Below are positions 9,035 through 23,506 of a stretch of DNA of 64,000 nt, in pieces. A program made the position numbers and the translations under genes. How positions within the stretch are numbered: the stretch's first letter is position 1; every line of letters begins with the position of its first letter. Origin of the DNA: Streptomyces sp. NRRL F-2664 (lineage in GTDB: Bacteria > Actinomycetota > Actinomycetes > Streptomycetales > Streptomycetaceae); the NCBI RefSeq assembly GCF_000719345.1, contig NZ_JOFX01000002.1, positions 124,001 through 188,000 of the forward strand, given 5' to 3'. A model generated the notes under the pieces. It had not been told where the DNA came from and ran no database searches. It worked only from the letters and a program-made list of their open reading frames with translations.

Positions 9035-10651
9035 TCACATTCGGAAGATGCCGAAGCCCGAGTCGCCCAGCGGGGCGTTCGCGCACGCGGTCAGGGCCAG
9101 TCCCAGCACCTGCCGGGTCTCCATGGGGTCGATGACCCCGTCGTCCCACAGCCGCGCCGTGGCGTAGTAGGCGTTGCCCTGCTCCTCGTACTGGGCGCGG
9201 ACCGGGGCCTTGAAGGCCTCCTCGTCCTCCGCCGGCCACTCCTGGCCGGCGCCCTCGATCTGGTCGCGCTTGACCGTCGCGAGGACGGAGGCCGCCTGCT
9301 CGCCGCCCATCACGGAGATCTTGGCGTTGGGCCACATCCACAGGAAGCGGGGCGAGTACGCCCGCCCGCACATGGAGTAGTTGCCGGCGCCGTACGAGCC
9401 GCCGACGACCACCGTCAGCTTCGGGACGCGGGCGCAGGCCACGGCGGTGACCATCTTGGCGCCGTGCTTGGCGATGCCGCCGGCCTCGTAGTCCCGGCCG
9501 ACCATGAAGCCGGAGATGTTCTGGAGGAAGAGGAGCGGGATGCCGCGCTGGTCGCACAGCTCGATGAAGTGCGCGCCCTTCTGGGCGGACTCGGCGAACA
9601 GAATGCCGTTGTTCGCGATGATGCCGACCGGGTGGCCGTGGATCCGGGCGAAGCCGGTGATCAGCGTCTGGCCGAACTCGGACTTGAACTCCTGGAAGCG
9701 CGAGCCGTCCACGACGCGCGCGATGATCTCGCGGGCGTCGTAGGGGGTGCGCGAGTCGACGGGGACGGCGCCGTACAGCCCGGCCGGGTCCACCTTCGGC
9801 TCCTCCGGAGCCTCCACCGACCAGGGCAGGGCCCCGCGCTCGGGCAGGGTCGCCACGATGTTCCGTACGATCCGCAGCGCGTGCGCGTCGTCCTCCGCGA
9901 GGTGGTCCGTCACGCCGGAGACGCGGGAGTGGACCTCGCCTCCGCCGAGCTCCTCCGCCGTGACGACCTCGCCGGTCGCGGCCTTCACCAGCGGCGGGCC
10001 GCCGAGGAAGATCGTGCCCTGGTTGCGGACGATGACGGCCTCGTCGCTCATGGCCGGTACGTACGCGCCGCCCGCGGTGCAGGAGCCGAGGACGGCGGCG
10101 ATCTGCGGGATGCCGGCGCCCGACATGCGCGCCTGGTTGTAGAAGATGCGGCCGAAGTGCTCCCGGTCGGGGAAGACCTCGTCCTGCATGGGCAGGAAGG
10201 CACCGCCGGAGTCGACCAGGTAGAGGCAGGGGAGACGATTCTCCAGCGCCACCTCCTGGGCGCGCAGGTGCTTCTTGACCGTCATCGGGTAGTAGGTGCC
10301 GCCCTTGACGGTGGCGTCGTTCGCGACGATCACGCACTCGCGGCCGCTGACCCGGCCGATGCCCGCGATGACCCCGGCGGCGGGGGCGGCGCCCCCATAC
10401 ATCCCCTCGGCGGCCAGCGGGGCCAGCTCCAGGAAGGGGGATCCGGGGTCGAGGAGGGTGTCCACGCGGTCGCGCGGGAGGAGCTTCCCGCGGGCGGTGT
10501 GGCGGGCGCGGGCCTTCTCGCCGCCGCCGAGCCGGGCCGCGTCGAGCCGGGCCCGCAGACCCTCGGTCAGCTCGCGGTGGGCGGCCTCGTTGGTCCGCCA
10601 GGCCTCGGACGCCGGGTCCGCGGCGCTCGTCAGCACTGGTGCCTGCTGCAT
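9035..10651 (-). CDS. accD1: Acyl-CoA carboxylase carboxyltransferase (beta) subunit, 3-methylcrotonyl-CoA type
   Basis: Transfers the carboxyl group from biotin to the acyl-CoA. The 538-residue protein is a two-half crotonase-fold carboxyltransferase: N-half motifs include [20 protein letters not shown] and [11 protein letters not shown]-half motifs [21 protein letters not shown] and [11 protein letters not shown], and the oxyanion Gly-rich [14 protein letters not shown]. The latter sequence and the length near 535 fit methylcrotonyl-CoA rather than propionyl-CoA subunits. Start ATG 10651 with GGGAG eight bases upstream. First gene of the leucine operon; its promoter region contains paired palindromes probably bound by the divergent TetR protein. 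Confidence 0.92.
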   Translation of the reverse strand: MQQAPVLTSAADPASEAWRTNEAAHRELTEGLRARLDAARLGGGEKARARHTARGKLLPRDRVDTLLDPGSPFLELAPLAAEGMYGGAAPAAGVIAGIGRVSGRECVIVANDATVKGGTYYPMTVKKHLRAQEVALENRLPCLYLVDSGGAFLPMQDEVFPDREHFGRIFYNQARMSGAGIPQIAAVLGSCTAGGAYVPAMSDEAVIVRNQGTIFLGGPPLVKAATGEVVTAEELGGGEVHSRVSGVTDHLAEDDAHALRIVRNIVATLPERGALPWSVEAPEEPKVDPAGLYGAVPVDSRTPYDAREIIARVVDGSRFQEFKSEFGQTLITGFARIHGHPVGIIANNGILFAESAQKGAHFIELCDQRGIPLLFLQNISGFMVGRDYEAGGIAKHGAKMVTAVACARVPKLTVVVGGSYGAGNYSMCGRAYSPRFLWMWPNAKISVMGGEQAASVLATVKRDQIEGAGQEWPAEDEEAFKAPVRAQYEEQGNAYYATARLWDDGVIDPMETRQVLGLALTACANAPLGDSGFGIFRM

Positions 10652-10693
10652 CGGTCGAGCTCCCTTGCTCGTTCCACTTGCTCGGTACACGTT

Positions 10694-10740
10694 GTTAATC
10701 AGCGTTAACGCGTCTACGGCTCAGGTTAACGACCGCTAAC
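10694..10740. promoter_or_regulatory. Pair of 16-bp palindromes, probable TetR operators
   Basis: Two sites of the form GTTAAY-N4-GYTAAC occur at 10694-10709 (one arm mismatch) and 10725-10740 (GTTAAC-GACC-GCTAAC). Their centres are 31 bp apart, about three helical turns, so dimers would sit on one DNA face. They lie between the carboxyltransferase gene and the TetR gene, and the second ends 23 bp before the tetR start, overlapping its likely -35 region. Confidence 0.7.
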
Positions 10741-10763
10741 GGCCCTGTCTAGAATGGTTTCCC

Positions 10764-11342
10764 ATGAGCACCAGAGCGGCCGCCCCGACCCGACGCGAGC
10801 AGATCCTCAGCGAGGCCGCCCGCCTCTTCGCAGCGCGCGGCTTCCACGGCGTCGGCGTGGACGAGATAGGGGCCGCGGTCGGCATCAGCGGCCCCGGCCT
10901 GTACCGGCACTTCGCGGGCAAGGACGCGATGCTCGCCGAGCTGCTCGTCGGCATCAGCGAGCGGCTGCTCACCGGCGGCCGGCACCGGGTCGCCGAGGCG
11001 GCGGGGGACCCGGCCCGGGTGCTCTCCTCCCTCATCGACGGCCATATCGACTTCGCGCTCGACGACCGGGCGCTGATCACCCTGCACGACCGCGAGCTCG
11101 ACCGGCTGCGGGAGGGCGACCGCAAGCTCGTACGGCAGCTGCAGCGGCAGTACGTGGAGCTGTGGGTGGAGGTCGTACGCGAGCTGCACCCCGAGGTCGG
11201 CGAGGCGGAGGTACGGGTCGCCGTGCACGCGGTCTTCGGCCTGTTGAACTCCACCCCGCACCTGGCGGCCCTCGGCCGGGAGGCCGTCGAGTCGCTGCTG
11301 CGCAGGCTCGCGCACGGCGCCTTCGGGGCGCTGTCGGCATGA
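10764..11342 (+). CDS. TetR-family regulator of the leucine/isovalerate operon
   Basis: The 192-residue protein has a typical TetR N-terminal helix-turn-helix (TRREQILSEAARLFAARGFHG, then VGISGPGLYRHFAGKDAML at residues 38-56) and a helical ligand domain. It is divergent from the leucine operon with about 112 bp between starts. The transcript is probably leaderless: TAGAAT (10750-10755) resembles a -10 box, lies only 8 nt before the ATG, and there is no ribosome binding site. By position I infer autoregulation and repression of the operon, relieved by an acyl-CoA such as isovaleryl- or methylcrotonyl-CoA. Confidence 0.88.
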   Translation: MSTRAAAPTRREQILSEAARLFAARGFHGVGVDEIGAAVGISGPGLYRHFAGKDAMLAELLVGISERLLTGGRHRVAEAAGDPARVLSSLIDGHIDFALDDRALITLHDRELDRLREGDRKLVRQLQRQYVELWVEVVRELHPEVGEAEVRVAVHAVFGLLNSTPHLAALGREAVESLLRRLAHGAFGALSA

Positions 11343-11407
11343 CCCGGGGCGTCCGCCGACCGGAATGGACGCGCCGCCTCCGGCCCGGCGGCGGCAGAAT
11401 GGCCCGC

Positions 11408-12205
11408 ATGCCGAAGCCGATAGAGACGTCCGTACCCAGCCGCGCCGAACTCATCGACCACCTGGTCCGCACCCGGATCGCGGGGCAGGTCGCGACGCCG
11501 CGCGAGAACAACCTCTCCCACTACCGCAAGCTCGCCAACGGCGACCGGCACTACTGGCTCGGCCTCGAACTGGGCGAGCGCTGGACGGACGAGCAGGACG
11601 TCCTCGCCGTCATGGCGGAGCGCTGCGGTGTCGTGGACGACCCGGAGTTCCGCCACGGCCAGGACACCATCGACCCCGAGCTGACGGTGGCCGGCCTGGA
11701 CCGGCTGGCGGCGCGGCTGCGCAAGGCGGCGGCCGACCGGCAGAGCGTCCTGCTGGCCACCGGGCACCCGGGCGGGCTGCTGGACGTCCACCGCGCAACG
11801 GCGCAGGCGCTGCGCGCGGCGGGCTGCGAGATCGTGGTGATCCCGCAGGGGCTGGTGGCGGCCGAGGGCTCGGTGTGGCAGTTCGCGGACGTCGCCGTCC
11901 TGGAGCGGGGCGCCACCCTGTGGCACACCCATTCACCGGAGCCGATGGCCGCGATCCTGGACGCCCTGGCGGCCGAGGGCCGCCCGCAGCCGGACTTGGT
12001 CGTCGCCGACCACGGCTGGGCGGGCTGCGCGGCCCAGCGCGGCCTGGACGCCGTCGGCTACGCCGACTGCAACGACCCGGCCCTCTTCCTCGGCGAAGCC
12101 GAGGGCACCCTCCAGGTCGCGGTCCCCCTGGACGACCACGTCCGCGACCCGCGGTACTACGACCCGCTGGTGGCGTACGTGCTCAATGCGGCGGGGCTGC
12201 ACTGA
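11408..12205 (+). CDS. Conserved Streptomyces phosphatase-family protein
   Basis: A 265-residue soluble protein conserved in actinobacteria and, from memory, belonging to the small family annotated simply as phosphatase (PF15698). Visible features are RIAGQVATPRENNLSHYRKLANGDRHYWLGLELG near residues 24-57, LLATGHPGGLLDVH around residue 117, WHTHSPEPM and VVADHGWAGCAA with possible metal-binding His and Asp, and a C-terminal DDHVRDPRYYDP. No signal peptide or membrane segment is present. Starts at 11399 or 11408 are both possible and neither has a good ribosome binding site; I prefer 11408. It follows tetR by 65 bp. The substrate is unknown. Confidence 0.7.
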   Translation: MPKPIETSVPSRAELIDHLVRTRIAGQVATPRENNLSHYRKLANGDRHYWLGLELGERWTDEQDVLAVMAERCGVVDDPEFRHGQDTIDPELTVAGLDRLAARLRKAAADRQSVLLATGHPGGLLDVHRATAQALRAAGCEIVVIPQGLVAAEGSVWQFADVAVLERGATLWHTHSPEPMAAILDALAAEGRPQPDLVVADHGWAGCAAQRGLDAVGYADCNDPALFLGEAEGTLQVAVPLDDHVRDPRYYDPLVAYVLNAAGLH

Positions 12206-12228
12206 CGCGACGGCACGGGACACGAAAA

Positions 12229-12272
12229 GGCCCCGGCCGGGAACTCCCGGCCGGGAACTCCCGGCCGGGGCT
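12229..12272 (+). terminator. Hairpin terminator built from repeated CCGGCCGGGAACT units
   Basis: After the phosphatase-family gene, GGCCCCGGCCGGGA pairs with the far copy of CCCGGCCGGGGC across an internal repeat of the same unit. The alternative pairings give a very stable stem; AAAA precedes and TTCC follows, which suits a bidirectional terminator. Confidence 0.7.
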
Positions 12273-12390
12273 TCCTCGTGCGCAGCCTCCGGGAACCCGG
12301 CGCGGCGTGAGAACCAGCGCGCGCCCATGTAGCCCCGGGAGCCCCAAGGCGGTTCGGTGGGGAGTGCCCGCCGGACCGCCCCCCCCGTGA

Positions 12391-12924
12391 TCACTGGCCG
12401 GCCAGCATCCCGATCAGGCATAGGACGAAGAAGATGGCAGAGGCGAATTCCGGTGCGAGGCTGGACCGCTGCTGGCGCATCGGCCCTCCCGGCGCCCCGG
12501 ACGCGGCATGTCGCATGGCTTCCATGTCGACCAAGAGTCGCCTTCTTGCATCTTTTCCGTCCAGCGCCCCTTGAAATGCCCGAGGGTGAAATTCTCCGCC
12601 GCCGGCTGCTCTATTTACCAGGCAAAGATGATACCCAAGGGGAGTTCGTCGCCATTTCGGTTCAGAAATCTCCGACCATGGAATCCATGCTGTGCGATAG
12701 GGCTCGCGAACAACGAGGTACGCCGTCTCGATGCGCAATCCAGGGGTGAATTGGAATCGCCATATGATGCACGCGAAGGCGGGGCAGGCCATCAATGCTG
12801 CCATCAGTGGGCGGTACGAGTCATGCGTTGAGCTTATGGCTTCAACCAGGACGATCGCCGGAATAGTGAGGAATATGCCAGAGCAGAGCAGCCCTTTCAG
12901 TATATTGCTTATCGACCTCTTCAT
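12391..12924 (-). CDS. Small membrane protein, possibly PH-like domain, of unknown function
   Basis: A 177-residue hypothetical protein. Two adjacent hydrophobic stretches (about residues 10-30 and 40-58) form an N-terminal hairpin anchor; a basic/aromatic middle part (YLVVREPYRTAWIPWSEISEPKW, residues about 73-95) resembles the strand pattern of bacterial PH-like domains; a final hydrophobic segment (AIFFVLCLIGML) ends the protein. Base composition is clearly lower in GC than the neighbours. Start ATG 12924, with GGGGG eleven bases upstream; a TTG three codons earlier is an alternative. It sits alone between a terminator and tesB. No function is proposed. Confidence 0.6.
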   Translation of the reverse strand: MKRSISNILKGLLCSGIFLTIPAIVLVEAISSTHDSYRPLMAALMACPAFACIIWRFQFTPGLRIETAYLVVREPYRTAWIPWSEISEPKWRRTPLGYHLCLVNRAAGGGEFHPRAFQGALDGKDARRRLLVDMEAMRHAASGAPGGPMRQQRSSLAPEFASAIFFVLCLIGMLAGQ

Positions 12925-13125
12925 TCTCGCCAAAGCCCCCTGAATCCGAAAGTCGACACGACCCTGTCGGCTATGCCTTGCGGAACGCTGTATCGGCTAG
13001 GTCTCCCACCAAGCCGAGACTCTGCTCGACACAACCCTTGGTTCCGCTGGAATGACGCCCCCTGTCCAATCCCCTTCGTGCGAAGTGGCGCAGGTCACGG
13101 TGGTCCGTGCAGAGCGTCCCGCGGG

Positions 13126-14001
13126 TCACGTGCGCGGGATGCGGACCACGCCCTCCTGGATGACCGTGATCGCCAGGCGGCCGTCCTGGGTGTAGATGCG
13201 GGCCTGGCCGAGGCCCCGGCCGCCGTGGGCCGAGGGGGACTCCTGGTCGTACAGCAGCCACTCGTCCGCGCGGAACGGCCGGTGGAACCACATCGCGTGG
13301 TCCAGCGAGGCGCCGACCACGTCGCCCACCGCCCAGCCGCCGCGGCCGTGCGCCAGCAGGACCGCGTCGAGCAGGGTCATGTCGGAGACGTACGTGGCCA
13401 GGCACATGTGCAGCAGCGGGTCGTCCGCGAGCTTGCCCTGCGTGCGGAACCAGACCTGCGAGCGCGGCTCCAGCGGTTCGCCGACCGTGCCCCAGGGCGG
13501 GGTGGTCGCGTACCGCAGGTCCACCGCGCCGCGCGCCTCCAGCAGCCGCTCCACGGTGCCCGGGTCGCGGAAGGTCTCGCGGTACGGCGGCAGCGCCTCG
13601 GCGGCCGTCGGCAGCGACTCGGGGTCCGGTGCGGCCGGCATCGGGACCTGGTGCTCCAGCCCCTCCTCGTACGTCTGGAAGGACGCGGAGAGGTGGAAGA
13701 TCGGCTGCCCGTGCTGGACGGCGACGACGCGCCGGGTGGTGAAGGAGCGCCCGTCGCGGATCCGGTCCACGGAGTAGACGATCGGCGCGCCGGAGTCGCC
13801 GGTGCGCAGGAAGTACGAGTGCAGCGAGTGCGGCAGACGGTCCGCGGGCACCGTGCGCCCGGCGGCGACCAGGGCCTGCGCGGCCACCTGGCCGCCGAAC
13901 ACGCGCGGCACCAGGGAGGTGCGGCTGGTGCCGCGGAAGATGTTCTCCTCGATCTGCTCCAGGTCGAGCAGATCGAGGAGGTCCGTCAGTGCCTCGTTCA
14001 A
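13126..14001 (-). CDS. tesB: Acyl-CoA thioesterase II (TesB)
   Basis: Hydrolyses acyl-CoA to free acid and CoA. The 291-residue protein has the double hot-dog layout of TesB: the first half contains VFGGQVAAQALVAAGRTV and RSFTTRRVVAVQHG, the second half ends with SLDHAMWFHRPFRADEW, SPSAHGGRGLGQARIYTQDG and TVIQEGVVR, which place the Asp, Ser/Thr and Gln of the known E. coli TesB catalytic triad. The only possible start is TTG (14001), in the same reading frame as the upstream acyl-CoA dehydrogenase and two codons after its TAA. It is therefore co-transcribed and probably translated by reinitiation. Suggests removal of a CoA intermediate made by its partner. Confidence 0.92.
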   Translation of the reverse strand: MNEALTDLLDLLDLEQIEENIFRGTSRTSLVPRVFGGQVAAQALVAAGRTVPADRLPHSLHSYFLRTGDSGAPIVYSVDRIRDGRSFTTRRVVAVQHGQPIFHLSASFQTYEEGLEHQVPMPAAPDPESLPTAAEALPPYRETFRDPGTVERLLEARGAVDLRYATTPPWGTVGEPLEPRSQVWFRTQGKLADDPLLHMCLATYVSDMTLLDAVLLAHGRGGWAVGDVVGASLDHAMWFHRPFRADEWLLYDQESPSAHGGRGLGQARIYTQDGRLAITVIQEGVVRIPRT

Positions 14002-14007
14002 GGGGAC

Positions 14008-15165
<1,158 letters not shown>

Positions 15166-15292
15166 GGCCGGCTCCCTTCGTCGCGGCAGTCCGCCGCCTA
15201 AATTAAGCGCTTGCTCAGACTAAGTTACCGACGAGTTGACCTGGCTGTCCAGATCCGGTCGCACGCGCGTACGTCACATCGGGCCCGCGGGG

Positions 15293-16663
15293 TCATCCGT
15301 CCGCGCGTCGCAGCGCGAACCACAGCTCCATCCGGACCTCCGGGTCGTCCGGATCCCGGTCCAACAGGGCCGCACAGCGGGCCACGCGCTGGCGCACGGT
15401 GTTGCGGTGCACCCCCAGCGCCACCGCCGTGCGGTCCCAGCTGCCGTGGTGCGCCAGCCAGGCCCGCAGGGTCGCGCGCAGCGCCGGGGAGAGCGGGCCG
15501 AGCAGCGCCTCGGCATGCGCGCGTGCCTCGGCCTCCCCGACCAGACCCGCGAAGCCGGCGTCGGCGGCGTGCCGGGCCAGCGGGGCACGGGCCGCCTCCG
15601 CGCGCTGCAGGGCCCGTCCGGCCTGGGCGTCGGCCGCGGCCAGGGCGTCCGGCGCCGCGGGGGCGCTCACCCCCAGCCGCCACCCCGGCTGGGCGTCGGG
15701 CTCCCGGTCGGTCACCAGCCGTACGACGGGCCCGCGCGGGTCCAGCAGTACGGTGCCCAGCGCGCCGGCGAGGGCCCGCGGGTCGCCGCCGCCCCGGGCG
15801 TGCACCGCGTACCACGGCCCCGGCCGGTCCAGTGCCTGCGCCGCGGGATCGCCCAGCAGCAGACGGGCCAGCGCCGCGGCCTCGGTCCCGGTGGGCCGGT
15901 CGGCGGTGAGCAGGGTCAGCAGGACGGCGGCGACCGAGGCGACCGTGTGGTCGCCGGCGGCGCGGGCCGCGGTGGCGGTGCCGAGCGCGGCGCCGGGTCC
16001 CAGGGCGTACGCGGCCAGATGCCGGCCCCCGGCCTGGTCGGTCGCGGTGGCCGGACCCCCGGCCCGGCCGACCTGGGCCAACAGCGCCTCCAGCGCGGAC
16101 GCCGCCGCGGCGGGCGAGAAGCCGCCCGCGGCCCGGCCGTCCGGCCACAGCACGACGTGCCCGCCCAGGCCCGCGGCCAGGCGGGACAGCACCGCCGGGA
16201 CCGGATCCGGGCGGGCCGCGGCCGCCGCCAGCGCCTGCTGGGCCTCGGTGACCCGGCGCAGCTCGCGCGTGCGGGCCTCCGCCATCAGCCGGCCCACGCC
16301 GCGGGCGACCGCGGTGAAGGGGGTCCCCGGCGGGACCTCGACGAGCGGCAGCCCCGCCTCCTCGCACGCCTCGGCCAACCCGGCCGGCACCACCTCGTGC
16401 ACCGGCGTCACGCCGAAGCCCAGCGCGGCGGCCCCGGCGCGGGCCAGCCGGCCCACGTACGCCGCCGCCTGCCCGGCCCCCGTCAACTCGGCCCCGGCGG
16501 TCAGCAGCAGCTCCCCGCCGAGCAGGTACGGCGAGGGGTCCGCCATCTCGGAGGCGTGCACACCGTGCACCTCCGCCGTCGCCGGCCCCGCCAGGTGGCG
16601 CAGGCCCAGCGCGCGCTCGCCGAGGAGCCGGTCGAGCAGTACCGGCGGAGTGAGCGGCTCCAT
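15293..16663 (-). CDS. PucR-family transcriptional regulator
   Basis: The 456-residue protein has the PucR/CdaR architecture: an N-terminal PucR ligand-sensing domain (residues about 1-130, with [12 protein letters not shown]), a degenerate GGDEF-like central domain, and a C-terminal helix-turn-helix ([22 protein letters not shown] near residue 420). Members control nitrogen-source catabolism such as purine, proline, GABA and arginine use. It is divergent from the ureohydrolase gene with about 117 bp between starts, so it probably activates that operon. Start ATG 16663, with GGAG six bases upstream. Confidence 0.88.
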   Translation of the reverse strand: MEPLTPPVLLDRLLGERALGLRHLAGPATAEVHGVHASEMADPSPYLLGGELLLTAGAELTGAGQAAAYVGRLARAGAAALGFGVTPVHEVVPAGLAEACEEAGLPLVEVPPGTPFTAVARGVGRLMAEARTRELRRVTEAQQALAAAAARPDPVPAVLSRLAAGLGGHVVLWPDGRAAGGFSPAAAASALEALLAQVGRAGGPATATDQAGGRHLAAYALGPGAALGTATAARAAGDHTVASVAAVLLTLLTADRPTGTEAAALARLLLGDPAAQALDRPGPWYAVHARGGGDPRALAGALGTVLLDPRGPVVRLVTDREPDAQPGWRLGVSAPAAPDALAAADAQAGRALQRAEAARAPLARHAADAGFAGLVGEAEARAHAEALLGPLSPALRATLRAWLAHHGSWDRTAVALGVHRNTVRQRVARCAALLDRDPDDPEVRMELWFALRRADG

Positions 16664-16780
16664 GGATACTCCGTACACACCAGTAGGGCCAGATGGATGA
16701 AACGTACACTCCCCAGTCTTCCGAGGCCCGCTTACGCTCGAAGGACCGCACACGTCAGGCCATCAGAAAGAGGCACAGCC

Positions 16781-17743
16781 ATGAGCACGCAGCCGCGCGG
16801 ACCCGTCGACTCCTCCCGCATCCCGCGCTACGCGGGCCCGGCGACCTTCGCCCGGCTGCCCCGCCTCGACGAGGTCGGCTCCGCCGACGTCGCCGTGGTC
16901 GGCGTGCCCTTCGACTCCGGCGTCTCCTACCGCCCCGGCGCCCGCTTCGGCGGCAACGCCATCCGCGAGGCCTCCCGCCTCCTGCGCCCCTACAACCCCG
17001 CGCAGGACGCCTCCCCCTTCGCCCTCGCGCAGGTCGCCGACGCCGGTGACATCGCCGTGAACCCCTTCAACATCAACGAGGCCGTGGAGACGGTCGAAGC
17101 CGCCGCCGACGAGCTCCTCGCGAGCGGCTCCCGCCTGATGACCCTCGGCGGCGACCACACCATCGCCCTCCCGCTGCTGCGCTCGGTGGCCAAGAAGCAC
17201 GGCCCGGTCGCGCTGCTGCACTTCGACGCCCACCTCGACACCTGGGACACCTACTTCGGCGCCGAGTACACCCACGGCACCCCGTTCCGCCGCGCCGTCG
17301 AGGAGGGCATCCTCGACACCGAGGCCCTCTCCCACGTCGGCACCCGCGGCCCGCTGTACGGCAAGCAGGACCTCGACGACGACGCGAAGATGGGCTTCGG
17401 CATCGTCACCTCGGCGGACGTCTACCGCCGCGGCGCCGACGAGGTCGCCGACCAGCTGCGCCAGCGCATCGGCGACCGCCCGCTCTACATCTCCATCGAC
17501 ATCGACGTCCTGGACCCGGCGCACGCCCCCGGCACCGGCACCCCCGAGGCGGGCGGCATGACCTCCCGCGAGCTGCTGGAGATCATCCGCGGACTCTCCT
17601 CCTGCAACCTCGTCTCCGCCGACGTGGTCGAGGTGGCCCCGGCGTACGATCACGCCGAGATCACCTCGGTCGCGGCCTCGCACACCGCGTACGAGCTCAC
17701 CACGATCATGAGCCGCCAGATCGCGGCGGCGAAGGCGAAGTAG
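16781..17743 (+). CDS. speB: Ureohydrolase: agmatinase or guanidinobutyrase
   Basis: Manganese enzyme that removes urea from a guanidino compound. The 320-residue arginase-family protein contains all three metal motifs: GGDHTIALP (residue about 125), [11 protein letters not shown] (about 146) and [22 protein letters not shown] (about 232). Length and sequence suit both agmatinase and guanidinobutyrase. The gene is followed after 18 bp by a ThDP enzyme and faces a PucR activator, which favours a guanidinobutyrase working downstream of 2-ketoarginine decarboxylation; see findings. The name speB is therefore provisional and gbuA is the alternative. Confidence 0.85.
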   Translation: MSTQPRGPVDSSRIPRYAGPATFARLPRLDEVGSADVAVVGVPFDSGVSYRPGARFGGNAIREASRLLRPYNPAQDASPFALAQVADAGDIAVNPFNINEAVETVEAAADELLASGSRLMTLGGDHTIALPLLRSVAKKHGPVALLHFDAHLDTWDTYFGAEYTHGTPFRRAVEEGILDTEALSHVGTRGPLYGKQDLDDDAKMGFGIVTSADVYRRGADEVADQLRQRIGDRPLYISIDIDVLDPAHAPGTGTPEAGGMTSRELLEIIRGLSSCNLVSADVVEVAPAYDHAEITSVAASHTAYELTTIMSRQIAAAKAK

Positions 17744-17761
17744 GAAGGGCACCGCGCACCC

Positions 17762-19447
17762 GTGACGCACGACCACGACCTGGTACTCCGTCCCACCGAG
17801 GCCCAGACGGCCGCCGCCCTGGCCCCGCCGCCGGGGCGGACGGGCGGGGACCTGGTCGTGGAAACGCTGCGTTCGCTGGGCGCCACCACCGTGTTCGGGC
17901 TGCCGGGGCAGCACGCCCTCGGCCTCTTCGACGCGGTGGGGCGCTCCGACCTGCGGCTGGTCACCCTCCGCGTGGAGAACAACGCGGGCTTCGCGGCGGA
18001 CGCGTACGGCCGTGTCACCGGCGAGGCGGCGCCCCTGCTGCTGTCCACCGGCCCCGGCGCGCTGACCGCCCTGCCCGCCCTCGCGGAGGCGGCGGCCGCA
18101 TCCGCACCCGTCCTCGCGATCTCCTCGCAGGTCCCGGTCGCGGGCCTCGGCGGCGGGCGGCGCGGCCACCTGCACGAGCTGCGCGACCAGGCCGCCTCCT
18201 TCCGGGACGTGGTCAAGTCCGTCCACCAGGCGCGCACCGCCTCCCAGATCCCGTCGGTGGTCGCCGAGGCCTGGGAGTCCGCGCTCACGGCCCCGCACGG
18301 CCCGGTCTGGGTGGAGATCCCCGAGGACGTCCTGCGGGCGGAGACGATCGTCCCGCAGGTCACGGGCATGGACGCCACCCCGCACGAGCTCGCCCCCCGC
18401 CCCGAGCTGACCGCGGTGGCCGCCCACTGGCTGTCGCAGGCCGCCCGCCCGGTGATCGTCGCCGGCGGCGGGGTCGTCCGTGCGGACGCGTCCGGCAAGC
18501 TCCGGCAGCTCGCGGAGCGGCTGAACGCCCCCGTGGTCACCACCTTCGGCGGCAAGGGCGCATTCCCCTGGACGCACCCGCTGTCCCTGCAGTCCTGGCT
18601 GGAGGACCGGCACATGACGGACTTCCTGGAGGACGCCGACGTGCTGCTCGTCGTCGGCTCGGGCCTCGGGGAACTGTCGTCGAACTACCACACGTTCTTC
18701 CCCACGGGCCGGGTCGTCCAGATCGACGCGGACCTCGGCAAGCTGGAGTCCAACCACCCGGCCCTGGGCATCCACGCCGACGCCCGCCTCGCCCTCCAGG
18801 CCCTGCTGGAGACCGTGGGCGAGCGGCAGGACGACCAGGCTCCCGAGCGCGTCCGCAGGGTCCTTCAGGACATCGCGGCCCGCCTCGCGGACCAGGACCT
18901 TGCCCTGGAACAGTCCCTGCTGACCTCGATCCGGTCGGCGCTGCCGGCCCGCTCCCCGTCCTTCTGGGACATGACGATCCTGTCCTACTGGGCATGGTCG
19001 GCCTTCGACGCCAAGCACCCCAACACCATGCACTCGGCGCAGGGCGCCGGCGGGCTGGGCTACGCCTTCCCGGCGGCCCTCGGCGCGTGCGTGGCCGAAC
19101 CGGGCACCCCCGTGCTCGCCGTCTCCGGGGACGGCGGCGCCATGTACTCGCTGGCGGAACTGGCCACCGCCCGGCAGCACGACCTGGACGTCACATGGCT
19201 GATCGTGGACGACGGCGGCTACGGCATCCTGCGCGCGTACATGGCCGACGCCTTCGAGGGCCGCACCACGGGCACCGAACTCACCCGCCCCGACTTCACC
19301 GCCCTGGCGGAGTCCTTCGGCGTCCCGGCGGCCACCACCACCCCGGAGACCCTGACGGCCGACCTCCGCGCCTCCCTCGCCACCCCGGGCCCCTGCGTCC
19401 TCGTCCTGCCGGCCACCCTGCGCATGTTCGCCCCGACCCACCTCTGA
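17762..19447 (+). CDS. ThDP-dependent enzyme, possible 2-ketoarginine decarboxylase
   Basis: A 561-residue protein of the acetolactate synthase/pyruvate decarboxylase superfamily. It has the N-terminal pyrimidine-binding domain with the catalytic Glu (RVENNAGFAADAYGR, about residue 78), a middle domain (RPVIVAGGGVV) and a C-terminal pyrophosphate-binding domain with GDGGAMYSLAELATA. The second half of the ThDP motif reads DDGGYG rather than the usual NN, so the metal ligand is Asp. The GTG start at 17762 lies 18 bp after the ureohydrolase stop; the ribosome binding site is distant. Length is close to the Pseudomonas AruI 2-ketoarginine decarboxylase. Biosynthetic acetolactate synthase is unlikely, as no ilvN or ilvC is adjacent. 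Confidence 0.8.
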   Translation: MTHDHDLVLRPTEAQTAAALAPPPGRTGGDLVVETLRSLGATTVFGLPGQHALGLFDAVGRSDLRLVTLRVENNAGFAADAYGRVTGEAAPLLLSTGPGALTALPALAEAAAASAPVLAISSQVPVAGLGGGRRGHLHELRDQAASFRDVVKSVHQARTASQIPSVVAEAWESALTAPHGPVWVEIPEDVLRAETIVPQVTGMDATPHELAPRPELTAVAAHWLSQAARPVIVAGGGVVRADASGKLRQLAERLNAPVVTTFGGKGAFPWTHPLSLQSWLEDRHMTDFLEDADVLLVVGSGLGELSSNYHTFFPTGRVVQIDADLGKLESNHPALGIHADARLALQALLETVGERQDDQAPERVRRVLQDIAARLADQDLALEQSLLTSIRSALPARSPSFWDMTILSYWAWSAFDAKHPNTMHSAQGAGGLGYAFPAALGACVAEPGTPVLAVSGDGGAMYSLAELATARQHDLDVTWLIVDDGGYGILRAYMADAFEGRTTGTELTRPDFTALAESFGVPAATTTPETLTADLRASLATPGPCVLVLPATLRMFAPTHL

Positions 19448-19611
19448 CGCCCGGCGCCGGGCGGCGCGGGGCCCCGGACGGCCCCATGGCAGAGCTCCCG
19501 AGATGCGCCGGAGGCTCCCTGCGTACACGTTCGAATCGTTGCGGCGGGATGAAATCCGCCGGTCGGGGCGTTCCCGCTTCCGGCAGCACAGGACCGAACG
19601 GGGAGGCCTAC

Positions 19612-23466
<3,855 letters not shown>

Positions 23467-23506
23467 GCGGCCCGAGCCGCCCGAGCGGGGGGCCCGGCCC
23501 CGGGGA

